DNA of 44,926 bases, taken from NCBI RefSeq assembly GCF_000518805.1, contig NZ_JAEH01000045.1:1-44926 (forward strand), read 5' to 3'. The stretch's first letter is position 1. Every line of letters starts with the position of its first letter. Shown here piece by piece: positions 26,803 to 35,388 of this stretch. Below the pieces are notes generated by a model. The model was given only the letters and a program-made list of their open reading frames with translations. It had not been told where the DNA came from and made no database searches. The stretch is from Shewanella waksmanii ATCC BAA-643 (GTDB taxonomy: Bacteria > Pseudomonadota > Gammaproteobacteria > Enterobacterales > Shewanellaceae). Position numbers and translations under genes: made by a program.

Positions 26803-26977
26803 GGGTAACCTTAATGTTTTTTGTTATTGGGTAAGCTGTCTTTTAAAGTTTGGCAAGATTAACACAAAGTGTGATCTTTGTTGTCTTTTCAGTGAGGAAA
26901 TTAGTGAATATTTTTACTACCGATGGGTGGGCATATTGTTTTAAACGCATAGGCAGTGCCTAAGCTTGTACGGCAAC

Positions 26978-27006
26978 AAAAAAAGCACAGCGGTGCTGTG
27001 CTTTTT
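26978..27006 (-). terminator. Terminator of the yehS-like gene
   Basis: AAAAGCACAGC pairs with GCTGTGCTTTT around GGT (26981-27005), with flanking A and T runs, 19 bases past the leftward stop codon. Confidence 0.85.
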
Positions 27007-27024
27007 AGTGGATGTTGTCAGGGG

Positions 27025-27489
27025 CTATTTACCGCGATGCTTAATCGACAGACCAGCCAAAAAGTTACGTAGAACTTGATCGCCACACTCTTTAAAGTGT
27101 TTGTGGCCAGGCTTTCTAAATAGTGCGCCTAACTCTGATTTGCTCATATTAAAATCTGCGAGCGCAAGTGTTGAAATAATATCGTCTTCTCGCATTTCTA
27201 AGGCAACGCGCAGCTTCTTAAAGATCAGGTTGTTGTTTAACTGAGATACCGGTTCAGGGATCTCTGCACCTTCTCTAAGGCCACGCTTTTCTATAATGAG
27301 GCCATCTAAAAACAAACACATGGTTTTATCATTGCATGGCTGGTAGCCTTCTTCAGACTCTTTCTTGAGCATGTCGAGTAAGGTCTCTTGAGGCATTTCG
27401 TGTTTTACTTTGGCGAAGATTTTTATCATCTTGGCGTTTTTGTAATCAAACACAAAGCGAAGGCGGCGTAATATATCGTTGTTAATCAT
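27025..27489 (-). CDS. yehS: YehS/DUF1456 family protein
   Basis: 154 residues made of two related DUF1456 modules: NNDILRRLRFVFDYKNAKMIKIF (from residue 2) and NNLIFKKLRVALEMREDDIISTL (from about 86). Each module is helical and followed by a short segment with a conserved CxxFLDGLI or LRNFLAGL ending. This matches YehS of E. coli, of unknown function. No catalytic residues are seen. It stands alone, with its own terminator, between the malic enzyme and a serine hydrolase gene. Confidence 0.92.
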   Translation of the reverse strand: MINNDILRRLRFVFDYKNAKMIKIFAKVKHEMPQETLLDMLKKESEEGYQPCNDKTMCLFLDGLIIEKRGLREGAEIPEPVSQLNNNLIFKKLRVALEMREDDIISTLALADFNMSKSELGALFRKPGHKHFKECGDQVLRNFLAGLSIKHRGK

Positions 27490-27570
27490 TGCAAGTTTTG
27501 CTCAGTAGTGGATTCCGCGGCGGCGGGATCTCGTCGCCATAGTATAACTGACTCGCCACCGCCTATTGAA

Positions 27571-28704
27571 TTATTTTTCTACATCTAGCAGCAATTGGCG
27601 GGTTTTTTCTCGCAAATGATCGTGCAGCGCAAAGGCGCGATCGATATCGTCAAGTGTCAAACTGGTGTTTTCTAGCAATACCACAGCGAGTTGCTGACGG
27701 GGGTAGTACAGTGTGAGGCTGCTATAGCCTGCAATATAGCCACCATGACTATATTCCATCAACTGATCTTGCTGATGGATTTGTAGACCATAACCATAGC
27801 GAGTATTCCCCCAACGGTGTGGGCGTGCTGTGTGGGGACTAACCATAGCTTGGTAGCTGGCTGCACTGAGTAATTGGCCATCATGCAGTTGGTGCATAAA
27901 CTGACTGAGTGTGGTTGCCGAGGCTTGCAGGCCGCCAGCGGCAAGCAGTCCCTGATTGATATGAATATCGCTTGGTATCAGTTCATCGCCAGTTTCATGT
28001 CTGCCGATGGCAAGGTTGGCTTGCTGCTGTTTGATCTCAACTAACGAGCCTGTATCGCTATATAGCTGCGGTAAAGAAGATTGGCGAGCAAACTCAGCGA
28101 CTTGAAGCTCAAAGGGTTTATTTTCCACTTTGATGAGTATTTGCGCTAACAGTTCATAACCCAGCTTGCTATAGCGAAACTGCGAGCCCGGAGTGAATTG
28201 ATTGTCTTGACCTGTTGGCGTCACGCCAGATGTATGGCTGAGTAAGTGGTGAACTGTGATGGCTTCATCGTAGGGCTGAGGCGATGTTTTTGTGCCAAGG
28301 TATTGGTTGATGGGAGCGCTGAGTGAAATCAGTTGCTTGTCGACCGCGGCAAGTACTAATGCTGCAGTGATCTGTTTTGACTGTGAGGCAATCACATAGC
28401 TACTGTTGGCGTTGATACCATCACCGGCGACCCAGCTTGCTAGTGGCTGCCCAGCTTGCTCGATAACCACAGTACCACTAAAAGGGTGACCTGAAAGTGC
28501 CTGTGCTGTCACGGCAATTTGCTCTGTTAACGCTTGCGCCTTAGCGACAGAAATCACTGTCACTTGCTTGTTTATGACTTGCTTGTTTGTGGCTGTCGTT
28601 TGAGCAGGCGCGCTGGAGCTGGCACTGTTAAAACTAACTAGCAGTAATAAGCTCACTGCCAAGCGGTTAAAAGCCCAGTTGTTTAATAGACTATATTGTC
28701 GCAT
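27571..28704 (-). CDS. Secreted serine hydrolase, class C beta-lactamase / DD-peptidase fold
   Basis: 377 residues with a signal peptide (~10-33, LLLLVSFNSASSSAPA). The nucleophile motif SxxK is S107-Q-S-K110. HLLSHTSGV follows near 153, the second motif reads Y178-S-K, and the third is likely HGG in YSHGGYIAGYSS. The family covers penicillin-binding-like peptidases and esterases acting in the periplasm or outside. The second motif is usually YxN; here Asn is Lys, which may alter activity or specificity. It is unlikely to be a dedicated beta-lactamase given the divergence. It is the gene downstream of the Nramp-like transporter, 77 bp apart on the same strand. Confidence 0.85.
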   Translation of the reverse strand: MRQYSLLNNWAFNRLAVSLLLLVSFNSASSSAPAQTTATNKQVINKQVTVISVAKAQALTEQIAVTAQALSGHPFSGTVVIEQAGQPLASWVAGDGINANSSYVIASQSKQITAALVLAAVDKQLISLSAPINQYLGTKTSPQPYDEAITVHHLLSHTSGVTPTGQDNQFTPGSQFRYSKLGYELLAQILIKVENKPFELQVAEFARQSSLPQLYSDTGSLVEIKQQQANLAIGRHETGDELIPSDIHINQGLLAAGGLQASATTLSQFMHQLHDGQLLSAASYQAMVSPHTARPHRWGNTRYGYGLQIHQQDQLMEYSHGGYIAGYSSLTLYYPRQQLAVVLLENTSLTLDDIDRAFALHDHLREKTRQLLLDVEK

Positions 28705-28781
28705 CGAATTTCCATGGTTAATGGCCGCTTGGCATCTTGCCTAGCAGGAACCTGTGTTGATAGTCGGTTTAGGGGGCAAAG

Positions 28782-30044
28782 CTACTTGGTGCCAAGCCAG
28801 TATAAGAAAAGCAGCGCAAAACTAATGAGGTAGATGAATCCTAGTGCTGATAATACCTTCATTCTAGTACCGTATTGCTGAGCTTTAGGCAGTGCGTCAC
28901 AGGTCATCAGTTTATAGTTGAGCCAAGCGAAGACCACTGTGGTCAAAAACGCCAGAATCATCACAAATTCTAGTAACGGTAATAACGCCCCTTTGAAGAA
29001 CAAAATGATCCCCAATCCAAGGGCGCTGACCGTTAACATTGTTATCGTTAAGCGGCTATTGCTGCTATTTTGCTTAGATAGCAACTGATAGCCATGATCT
29101 AATGTGCGGCTATAACCATCAATGACAGTGACCGTGGTGCTAAAAATGCACAACAGCGCCACGGAGCCAATCAGTAAACGGGTTTCTTCACCAAGTACAT
29201 GGGTGTACATATCAATGAGTTGAGCGGCGAACTTGACCCCAGAGGCTGAGAACTCTTCACCACTGCCATGCATAACCAAGGCACCCAATGCTAAAAACAC
29301 CACCGCTAACACCGCCGTTGTGGCGTAGCCTAAATTAAAATCAAATAGCGATTGTTGCGGACTGATATGATGGGTTTTTTGTTTCTCCAGTAACCAAAGC
29401 GAATTCCAAGTCGATACTTCGATTGGGGCAGGCATCCAGCCCATCATGGCCACAAGAAAGCCAATTTGCGCCCACTGCCACGGAGAGGCTGAAGCGATTT
29501 CAGGAGCTATGCTGGCGCTAGAATTAAAAGCTAACATTACCGCAATTAAGGTGGTAATGGTGAGTAGCAACATGATCACTTTGGTGACTTTATCTAGCAG
29601 CGCATAGTGACCAAGAGTAAGTAGCAATAAGCTTGACACTAAAACTATTAGTGCGAGTACATCGATAGCCAGTGGCACAAATAAACTCAGCATAGCTGCG
29701 GTGAGCATTGCCACCCCCGCAGTACTTGCCACCGCCGCAATACTGTTTAAGACCATAAACAGTAGCAAGTAGCCGCGACCTTGCTGTAAATAGCCTTGCA
29801 GTAGGCTTTGGCCTGTTGCCGCGGTATAACGCGCACCTGCCGCAAAAAATGGATATTTAAGTAGATTAACGGCCAATATCAGCCAAGCTAATTGCCAACC
29901 AAATTCTGCGCCGGCACGGGTTGAGGCCACTAAGTGGGATGCGCCAATGGCAGCTGCAGCCATTAATATACCGGGGCCAATTGCCGTTAACAGTGAAACA
30001 GGCTGAGAGGGAGACGAGGATTGGGTTGAGGCTGATTTTTCCAT
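28782..30044 (-). CDS. Atypical Nramp-family metal-ion transporter
   Basis: About 420 residues from ATG 30044; the frame continues to 30173 but the extra 43 residues look non-coding in character (no membrane segment, mixed composition). About 11 hydrophobic segments are present in the Nramp arrangement, starting with SLLTAIGPGILMAAAAIG. The usual metal-binding DPGN of segment 1 reads GASH (residues 34-37), and the MPHN of segment 6 reads MPAP (204-207), so two of the classical manganese/iron ligands are gone. The family is divalent-metal:proton symport; this branch may carry another ion. Seen: the fold and missing residues. Inferred: altered selectivity. Confidence 0.82.
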   Translation of the reverse strand: MEKSASTQSSSPSQPVSLLTAIGPGILMAAAAIGASHLVASTRAGAEFGWQLAWLILAVNLLKYPFFAAGARYTAATGQSLLQGYLQQGRGYLLLFMVLNSIAAVASTAGVAMLTAAMLSLFVPLAIDVLALIVLVSSLLLLTLGHYALLDKVTKVIMLLLTITTLIAVMLAFNSSASIAPEIASASPWQWAQIGFLVAMMGWMPAPIEVSTWNSLWLLEKQKTHHISPQQSLFDFNLGYATTAVLAVVFLALGALVMHGSGEEFSASGVKFAAQLIDMYTHVLGEETRLLIGSVALLCIFSTTVTVIDGYSRTLDHGYQLLSKQNSSNSRLTITMLTVSALGLGIILFFKGALLPLLEFVMILAFLTTVVFAWLNYKLMTCDALPKAQQYGTRMKVLSALGFIYLISFALLFLYWLGTK

Positions 30045-30224
30045 GCTAAAACAACGTTTCCTTGATTTAAATGCAGGCAAGCAGTCTAACTTACCCGCTT
30101 CAAGGTTTTTTTCAACGATAAAATTGTTAGCGTGGATGGTTTCAACCAACAACTCAGCTTGAACTCGCGCCATGCATGATTGAAATATCTGCGGTGATGT
30201 CGGGTTTTATCGTCAGCCACAAGG

Positions 30225-30593
30225 CTAGCTATATTGGCTCAGTATCGATTTAAAATCTTTACGATTGAATGGTTTAGTAAAGCTTGCCACAATATTCACT
30301 TTGGTCAGTTTAAGCACTGCAATCGTCGAGTCTAGTGTTTGCTCATCAAGACCTGAAATCACTACTACGGGTTTGCGCTGCGCAAGCTGAATTATTTTAT
30401 CGATATGCGCAATACCGGAAATTTTTGGCACATTGATGTCAGTGATAATCAAATCGGCTTGTTGATAGTCATCATCACTGGGGAGATCGTCTTTGACCAA
30501 TAGGTTTGTAAACCCTACCGCCGCAGACAACTGGGTGATCTGCTTAATCATAAACTCGTCGTCTTCAATCACTAACAGTGTTTTGATGCTCAT
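30225..30593 (-). CDS. Single-domain response regulator (CheY-like receiver)
   Basis: 122 residues consisting only of a receiver domain. Acidic pocket E10-D11-D12, phospho-acceptor D52 (IITDINVPKISG), S80 (VVISG) and K107 (SFTKPFN) are all in place. With no output domain it must act through a partner, as CheY, Spo0F or kinase-regulating receivers do. No histidine kinase gene is adjacent. The VPKISG turn is less like flagellar CheY, so a role in motor switching is not favoured. It lies 181 bp upstream of the Nramp-like gene on the same strand and is divergent from a TonB receptor. Confidence 0.88.
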   Translation of the reverse strand: MSIKTLLVIEDDEFMIKQITQLSAAVGFTNLLVKDDLPSDDDYQQADLIITDINVPKISGIAHIDKIIQLAQRKPVVVISGLDEQTLDSTIAVLKLTKVNIVASFTKPFNRKDFKSILSQYS

Positions 30594-30686
30594 TTAAATG
30601 ACCTAGTTGACGTTCAGTGGCACTAAGTTATCAGCAGTGCTCACTCTTGTTAGTCGTTAATTAATTATTGAGAGCATTAACTAATT

Positions 30687-30803
30687 ATGCAAGCTGAACT
30701 TTATCTCGTGAAGGTTTTGTATTTAGGGCTGAGCGTCATAGCCTTGTTAGCTTGTCATCAATTGTTTACTGCCGGAACAGATTGCTTATTTGACTTTTTC
30801 TAA
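30687..30803 (+). CDS. Possible small hydrophobic protein, 38 residues
   Basis: A short frame in the otherwise empty 301-bp gap reads MQAELYLVKVLYLGLSVIAL and then LACHQLF to a TAA. It has a hydrophobic core with a lipobox-like LLAC (Cys23), so it could be a small membrane protein or lipoprotein leader. The ribosome binding site is weak and badly placed (GAGAG about 11 bases upstream). With no homology visible this may be chance; it is listed because it is the only coding-like signal between the divergent receiver and TonB receptor genes. Confidence 0.2.
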   Translation: MQAELYLVKVLYLGLSVIALLACHQLFTAGTDCLFDFF

Positions 30804-30903
30804 TTTAGGCGATAGTTTAATTACCGCGTAGAGCATTACGCAGTTGACTGCAGTTTGTTGTAGTCAAGTTATTGAAAAATAATAATATCAAAGGATGATT
30901 ACA

Positions 30904-33516
30904 ATGAACCTAGTAACAAAAGTGCCGACGCTGTGTGCGTTGGCTGTCAGCGCTGTATTTGCCAATGACCTCTTGGCTGCAGAAGAAGAAATCGAACGTA
31001 TTGAGGTCACGGGCTCCCACATTAAACGTACCGATATGGAAGGACCTTCCCCGGTAACATCACTGTCAGAAGAGGACATTGCCAACTCGGGGGCAACGGA
31101 TCTCATTGGTTTGTTTTCAAAGCTCCCTATATCTGGACAAGGTACCTTTTCAACACAAGCAAACAGTAGTGATGACACCGCTAATGGTGGCTCAAGTGTG
31201 TCATTAAGGGGGTTAGGTGCAGACTCGACCTTGATTCTGGTCAATGGGCGCCGTGTGTCGGTCAGCCCATTTGCGAAAGGTATCGATACGGCTTTTGTCG
31301 ATGTGAATAATATTCCCGTATCGGCGATTAAGCGGGTCGATATTCTCAAAGATGGCGCGTCGGCCACCTATGGTTCGGATGCGATAGCCGGTGTTATCAA
31401 TATCATTTTGCGTGATGATATTGACGGTGCGGAAGTGAGTGCCAAAATTGGTGATACCAGCCAAGGTGGCGGCCAAGAAGAGAGTGTGAGCTTAGTGTGG
31501 GGCAATAACACTGACAATAGCAGTCACACCTTTATTCTTGATTATTTTAATCGTGAAGAAGTGCTTTATGGCGATCGCGATTATTCAAAATCTTCTAATC
31601 AATCGGCGTTGCGCCCTAATGACCCATTTGCAGAAGATATGCGCAGTTCCTCTGGCTTCCCAGGCACTATCGCGCTCAAGTCAGACCCCACCAATCGTTT
31701 ACCCGATACTTTTGGTAATGATGTTTGTGCGCCTGAGGGTATCGATTTAGTCAACAATCTGTGTCGATATGACTATGCACCCGTTATGACGATGGTGCCG
31801 GCCAATAAACGCTTTAGCGTTAATTACCTAGGTAAGTATGACATAACCGATAACCTTCAAGGTTTTGCAGAGTTTAATGGTCAAAGCGCCAAGACCATAG
31901 TTAAAGGCGCGGGCAGTCCGAGCTTTAACGAGTTGTTTATGTCTGCCGATAACCCCAACCATCCTTTTGCCAACATGGCAGATCATGAGTTCCATAATCA
32001 AGATTTAACTATGCGTCGTCGTATGGTGGATATTGGTAATCGTAAAAAGGAAGTTGAATCAGATTATTATCGCACTGTCGTGGGCATAAGAGGGCAAGTT
32101 GGCGAATGGGACTGGGAGACGGCCTTCAGTTACATTAACAGCAAATCTGTAGAAAGAGGCGTCGATGGCTTCCCCAATGCACGCCGAGCACAAGAGTCGA
32201 TTGATAACGCCAGCTGGGATCCGTTTGAACCTTCATCGAACAGCCAAGAAGTGCTAGATTATATCGAGACCACCACCACCCGTGTGGGTGAGTCAACCAA
32301 TAAATCGCTAGATGCGAAGGTGTCCGGTCCCTTGGTGGCAATGCCGGCCGGGGATCTGATGATTGCTATCGGTGCGGAATACCGCGAAGAGTCTATTAGT
32401 GATAACCCAGATGACCAGTTCTTGCGCGGAGAAGTCTTTGGCACCGAAGCAACACAGGCAAATGGTGAGCGCGATAATATGGCTATTTACGCCGAAGTTG
32501 CCGTACCTGTTGTGGATGCGTTAGAAGTACAGCTTGCGGTACGTTATGAAGATTACAGTGATTTTGGTACTACCACTAACCCTAAGGTGTCAGTGTTATG
32601 GTCGCCAACTGATGATCTCGCCTTTCGAGGTTCTTGGGGCACGGCTTTTAGAGCGCCATCTTTAGCACAATTAGGCCTAGGGCGGACTGACGAGTCACCG
32701 AATTTAGTTGATACTATCCGTTGTGAAGCCGTGGGGAATATCAACAAAGCTTGTGAGTCGCAAGAATATACCGCGATTTTTGAGGGTAACCCTGAATTGG
32801 GGCCAGAGGAGTCTTCGAGTTATAACGTGGGCATGATTTTTAATGTGACCGACAATCTTAACTTCTCACTTGATTACTATATGTATGATATTGAAAATAT
32901 TATTGATTCAGATACTCAATATGTATTCAGTAACTATGGTGATGATCCTAATGTCGTTGAACGACTCCCATCAACGATACCGAACGATCCCGGTGAAGTG
33001 GTGCGTATCTACGACTCATTCCAAAATATCGGTGATTTAACCACAAGCGGTATCGATTTAGATGCTAAATATCTGCTTGAAACTGGTGTTGGTGAGTTTA
33101 AGTTTAGTTATGTAATGAACTACATGCTTGAATATGAAGATAAACGTCCGGATGCTGATGGTGGTCAACGTATCAATATTAGCGCGGGGGATTTTGAACA
33201 GCCTGAAGTGCGCTGGACTGCTGGGGTTGATTGGCAGTTGACTGATTTTAGAACCTACCTAGGTGTTAATTACGTTGGTGAGTTTGAACAAAAAGAAGCG
33301 GTTCAGAAAGAGGGGATGGATAAGGTTGATGCCATGATGACGGTTGATGCTTCGATTAATTATCTAGGGTTGGACAATACTGTGCTGACACTCGGTGCAA
33401 CCAACTTACTGGATGAGGAACCACCCTTCTCTTATCACGACTTCATGGGCTACGTTCCGACCGTTCATAGCGGCCAAGGGCGATTTGTCTATCTGCAAGC
33501 TAGCTATAAGTTCTAG
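30904..33516 (+). CDS. TonB-dependent receptor, large carbohydrate/peptide type
   Basis: 870 residues from ATG 30904 (AAAGG 9 bases upstream; an ATG at 30895 adds three residues). The signal peptide ends near AA26, before EEEIERIEVTGSHIKRTD, a TonB-box region typical of the long Alteromonadales and Xanthomonadales receptors. The plug (~45-165) includes SVSLRGLG, LILVNGRR and GASATYGSDAIAGVINI. The barrel ends in ASYKF. Members of this group import sugar oligomers, peptides or other large nutrients. No degradative gene cluster adjoins it, so the ligand stays open. A hairpin follows the stop codon. Confidence 0.93.
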   Translation: MNLVTKVPTLCALAVSAVFANDLLAAEEEIERIEVTGSHIKRTDMEGPSPVTSLSEEDIANSGATDLIGLFSKLPISGQGTFSTQANSSDDTANGGSSVSLRGLGADSTLILVNGRRVSVSPFAKGIDTAFVDVNNIPVSAIKRVDILKDGASATYGSDAIAGVINIILRDDIDGAEVSAKIGDTSQGGGQEESVSLVWGNNTDNSSHTFILDYFNREEVLYGDRDYSKSSNQSALRPNDPFAEDMRSSSGFPGTIALKSDPTNRLPDTFGNDVCAPEGIDLVNNLCRYDYAPVMTMVPANKRFSVNYLGKYDITDNLQGFAEFNGQSAKTIVKGAGSPSFNELFMSADNPNHPFANMADHEFHNQDLTMRRRMVDIGNRKKEVESDYYRTVVGIRGQVGEWDWETAFSYINSKSVERGVDGFPNARRAQESIDNASWDPFEPSSNSQEVLDYIETTTTRVGESTNKSLDAKVSGPLVAMPAGDLMIAIGAEYREESISDNPDDQFLRGEVFGTEATQANGERDNMAIYAEVAVPVVDALEVQLAVRYEDYSDFGTTTNPKVSVLWSPTDDLAFRGSWGTAFRAPSLAQLGLGRTDESPNLVDTIRCEAVGNINKACESQEYTAIFEGNPELGPEESSSYNVGMIFNVTDNLNFSLDYYMYDIENIIDSDTQYVFSNYGDDPNVVERLPSTIPNDPGEVVRIYDSFQNIGDLTTSGIDLDAKYLLETGVGEFKFSYVMNYMLEYEDKRPDADGGQRINISAGDFEQPEVRWTAGVDWQLTDFRTYLGVNYVGEFEQKEAVQKEGMDKVDAMMTVDASINYLGLDNTVLTLGATNLLDEEPPFSYHDFMGYVPTVHSGQGRFVYLQASYKF

Positions 33517-33524
33517 TGTAATTG

Positions 33525-33560
33525 CACCTCAGGTCGGCTAATGGCCTGAGGTGTTTGTTT
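33525..33560 (+). terminator. Probable terminator of the second TonB receptor gene
   Basis: Perfect 9-bp stem CACCTCAGG/CCTGAGGTG (33525-33533 with 33545-33553) followed by TTTGTTT. The tail is broken by a G, so termination may be partial. Confidence 0.6.
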
Positions 33561-33660
33561 ACAAATGAGATCAATTTCTCTGTTATTGACAGCTACCTTT
33601 TCTGGGGCGATGCGGTTATGTTAAACCTTAATGTTTCATTACTGCGTTGCTGGGAGTTTT

Positions 33661-34284
33661 ATGATCAAGTTATTTGGTATTCCGCGTAGCCGTTCACTGC
33701 GGGTTTCTTGGACACTGGAAGAGTTGCAGCTCGATTGGCAGTATCGCCATATTAATTTTGCTAATGGTGATGGCAAAGGTGCCGAATTTTTAGCGGTAAA
33801 CCCGTGTGCAAAAGTACCGGCTTTACGAGATGGTGATATGTGTCTGTCAGAGTCCGCAGCGATCGTACTCTATCTTGCAGAAAAGTATGGTGATGGTGCG
33901 TTATTACCTGTACCAGGCACCGCGGAGGCAGCGACCCATCACAAATGGGTAAGCTATATTATTTCTGAGTTAGAACAACCGCTATGGACCATAGGTAAAC
34001 ATAAGTTTGCTTTACCTGAGGCCCTAAGACAGCAAAGCATGTTTGCAGTGGCAAAATGGGAGTTTGATAAAGCCGCGGCCATTGCCGAATCCTGGGTGCC
34101 TGAATCTGGCTACCTATTGGGTGAACGCTTTAGTGTTGCAGATATTTTATTGGCGCATACGCTTTTGTGGGCGACTCGGTTTGAGCAAGATATTCCACCT
34201 AAGTTAGTCGCGTACCGTGATAGAGTGACGGCACGACCAGCAATGCAGCGCGGGTTAGATAAGGAAATGGCCGCTAGCCAATAG
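33661..34284 (+). CDS. Glutathione S-transferase family protein
   Basis: 207 residues from ATG 33661, which has GGGAG 6 bases upstream; an upstream ATG at 33631 does not. The N-terminal thioredoxin-like domain has IPRSRSLRVSWTLEEL (catalytic Ser near 10-12), NPCAKVPALRDG (cis-Pro) and the glutathione-binding SESAAIVLYLAEKY. The C-terminal helical domain carries the folding motif LLGERFSVADILLAHTLLW. It resembles the Gst/YfcG-like detoxification enzymes of proteobacteria; the substrate is unknown. It is a single-gene unit closed by a terminator shared with the convergent gene. Confidence 0.9.
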   Translation: MIKLFGIPRSRSLRVSWTLEELQLDWQYRHINFANGDGKGAEFLAVNPCAKVPALRDGDMCLSESAAIVLYLAEKYGDGALLPVPGTAEAATHHKWVSYIISELEQPLWTIGKHKFALPEALRQQSMFAVAKWEFDKAAAIAESWVPESGYLLGERFSVADILLAHTLLWATRFEQDIPPKLVAYRDRVTARPAMQRGLDKEMAASQ

Positions 34285-34294
34285 TGCAGCGGTA

Positions 34295-34327
34295 ATAAAA
34301 AAGCATCGTTATCGATGCTTTTTTATT
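34295..34327. terminator. Bidirectional terminator between the GST gene and the HTH cassette
   Basis: AAAAAAGCATCG pairs perfectly with CGATGCTTTTTT around TTAT at 34297-34324. It closes both convergent transcripts. Confidence 0.88.
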
Positions 34328-34333
34328 GTTGAT

Positions 34334-34834
34334 TTAAAGCTGGGTTGCAGCCCATTTAGCCCGACTTTCAGGGTTTTCTTTTAACCCTTGTAAGTCTCGA
34401 TATTCACGGTATGCCTGTGCATCCATAGGCACCAATGTAACATCAACCTCTAGCACTAGCTTACACTCTTTTTTGATCCGCCATGCCGAGGTGTTATACA
34501 GCTCAGCCAGTGGCAGCGCGCCAATAAATTCAGCGTTGTATTGCAGATAGGTTGCTTGATTATCGTAAACAACAAAGCTCAAGGTGCGCTTAGGCTCTTT
34601 TTCGAATAGTGCTTCAATTCCGTCACAGGTATTGAGTACTTGCATCTCAATTGTTTCATCAAATTCAAGTAGTTTTTTAGCGGCCAAGCCCGAGACTTCA
34701 GCTTCGCCAGCCTCCCATGCTTCAACCGCTTCTGCGCTGACGTTAACCAGATCTGCAACTTGTGCGGTACTTAAACCTAAAGATAGACGTAAATATTTAA
34801 TTTCGATTGCATTGAGGCTGCTATTGTTAGCCAT
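34334..34834 (-). CDS. Helix-turn-helix protein (YdiL/DUF1870-like)
   Basis: 166 residues. The N-terminal ~60 residues form an XRE-type helix-turn-helix ([20 protein letters not shown], then [17 protein letters not shown]), as in YdiL/DUF1870 and some anti-CRISPR-associated regulators. The remaining ~100 residues ([35 protein letters not shown]) form an unrecognised alpha-beta domain. It is the last gene of the same-strand run RelA/SpoT-like, SUKH, HTH, 66 bp after the SUKH gene. It could regulate that cassette, or be an unrelated housekeeping DNA-binding protein. Family assignment is moderate. Confidence 0.75.
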   Translation of the reverse strand: MANNSSLNAIEIKYLRLSLGLSTAQVADLVNVSAEAVEAWEAGEAEVSGLAAKKLLEFDETIEMQVLNTCDGIEALFEKEPKRTLSFVVYDNQATYLQYNAEFIGALPLAELYNTSAWRIKKECKLVLEVDVTLVPMDAQAYREYRDLQGLKENPESRAKWAATQL

Positions 34835-34900
34835 GATAATTTAACTCTTTTTCCGGTAAATATAAGATAAGTGTGTCGTTAAACCGTGACGCTTTAATGA

Positions 34901-35302
34901 CTAACTTTGAATCCACACTTCTTCGGCCCACTGCCAAAAAGATTCCCAAGTTTCACTTTCCAACTCGTCTTCACTCCACAACAACACCTGACCTTCTTGG
35001 TCGATGCTGTAAAAGTTGTTGCCCTGCTGACAAATGGCAATGTATTCCCGAGGCATACCAATAGACCAGGCATACGAAGTGACTTCCGGCAAATAAGTAT
35101 GCGAATAAGGATCGCTGGCGGTGACTGGCTCAATCGTGCCATGAATAACATCGCTGGCGTATAACAGGTACTCTTTGAGCTCTGCAGGAAGCGGGATGAG
35201 GATCTCTTCTTCTACTTGAACTAGCTGATCAAAGGTCGGCAGGGTTAAGGGAACAGGAACTGTTTCACTAAGGTCCCTAAGGCGCTCTATGATGTCGTGC
35301 AT
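34901..35302 (-). CDS. SMI1/KNR4 (SUKH) family protein, possible immunity protein
   Basis: 133 residues, soluble. It carries the SUKH pattern: an N-terminal helix (DIIERLRDL), a VQVEEEILIPLPAELKEYLL segment matching the hallmark E-x-x-L-P-x-x-L/Y-x-x-Y/L, the central PREYIAICQQGNNFYSIDQE (gdG/W-type strand region) and a C-terminal FWQWAEEVW. SUKH proteins are the commonest immunity family in bacterial polymorphic toxin systems, though some are general scaffold proteins. The gene directly follows, on the same strand 86 bp away, an exported RelA/SpoT-like protein, which makes an immunity role attractive. It has no signal peptide, so it would protect inside the cell. Its ribosome binding site is poor. 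Confidence 0.83.
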   Translation of the reverse strand: MHDIIERLRDLSETVPVPLTLPTFDQLVQVEEEILIPLPAELKEYLLYASDVIHGTIEPVTASDPYSHTYLPEVTSYAWSIGMPREYIAICQQGNNFYSIDQEGQVLLWSEDELESETWESFWQWAEEVWIQS

Positions 35303-35325
35303 CGTGGTTTCGCTATAAAGTGATT

Positions 35326-35357
35326 ATTAGCGCAAGTATATCTGGTCTTGCGCTAAT
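35326..35357. promoter_or_regulatory. Perfect 11-bp inverted repeat between the RelA/SpoT-like and SUKH genes
   Basis: ATTAGCGCAAG at 35326-35336 and CTTGCGCTAAT at 35347-35357, separated by 10 bases. There is no T-run on the minus strand after it, so it is not a standard terminator for the leftward gene. It may be an operator or an attenuating hairpin controlling the SUKH gene. Confidence 0.6.
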
Positions 35358-35388
35358 TTGTTAGTTGATTGATGGCCACAAAAGCGGT

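Noticed and set aside
30045..30173. A 43-residue N-terminal extension of the Nramp-like protein.
   Set aside because: It has no hydrophobic or targeting character, and ATG 30044 places the first transmembrane segment at the usual distance from the start.
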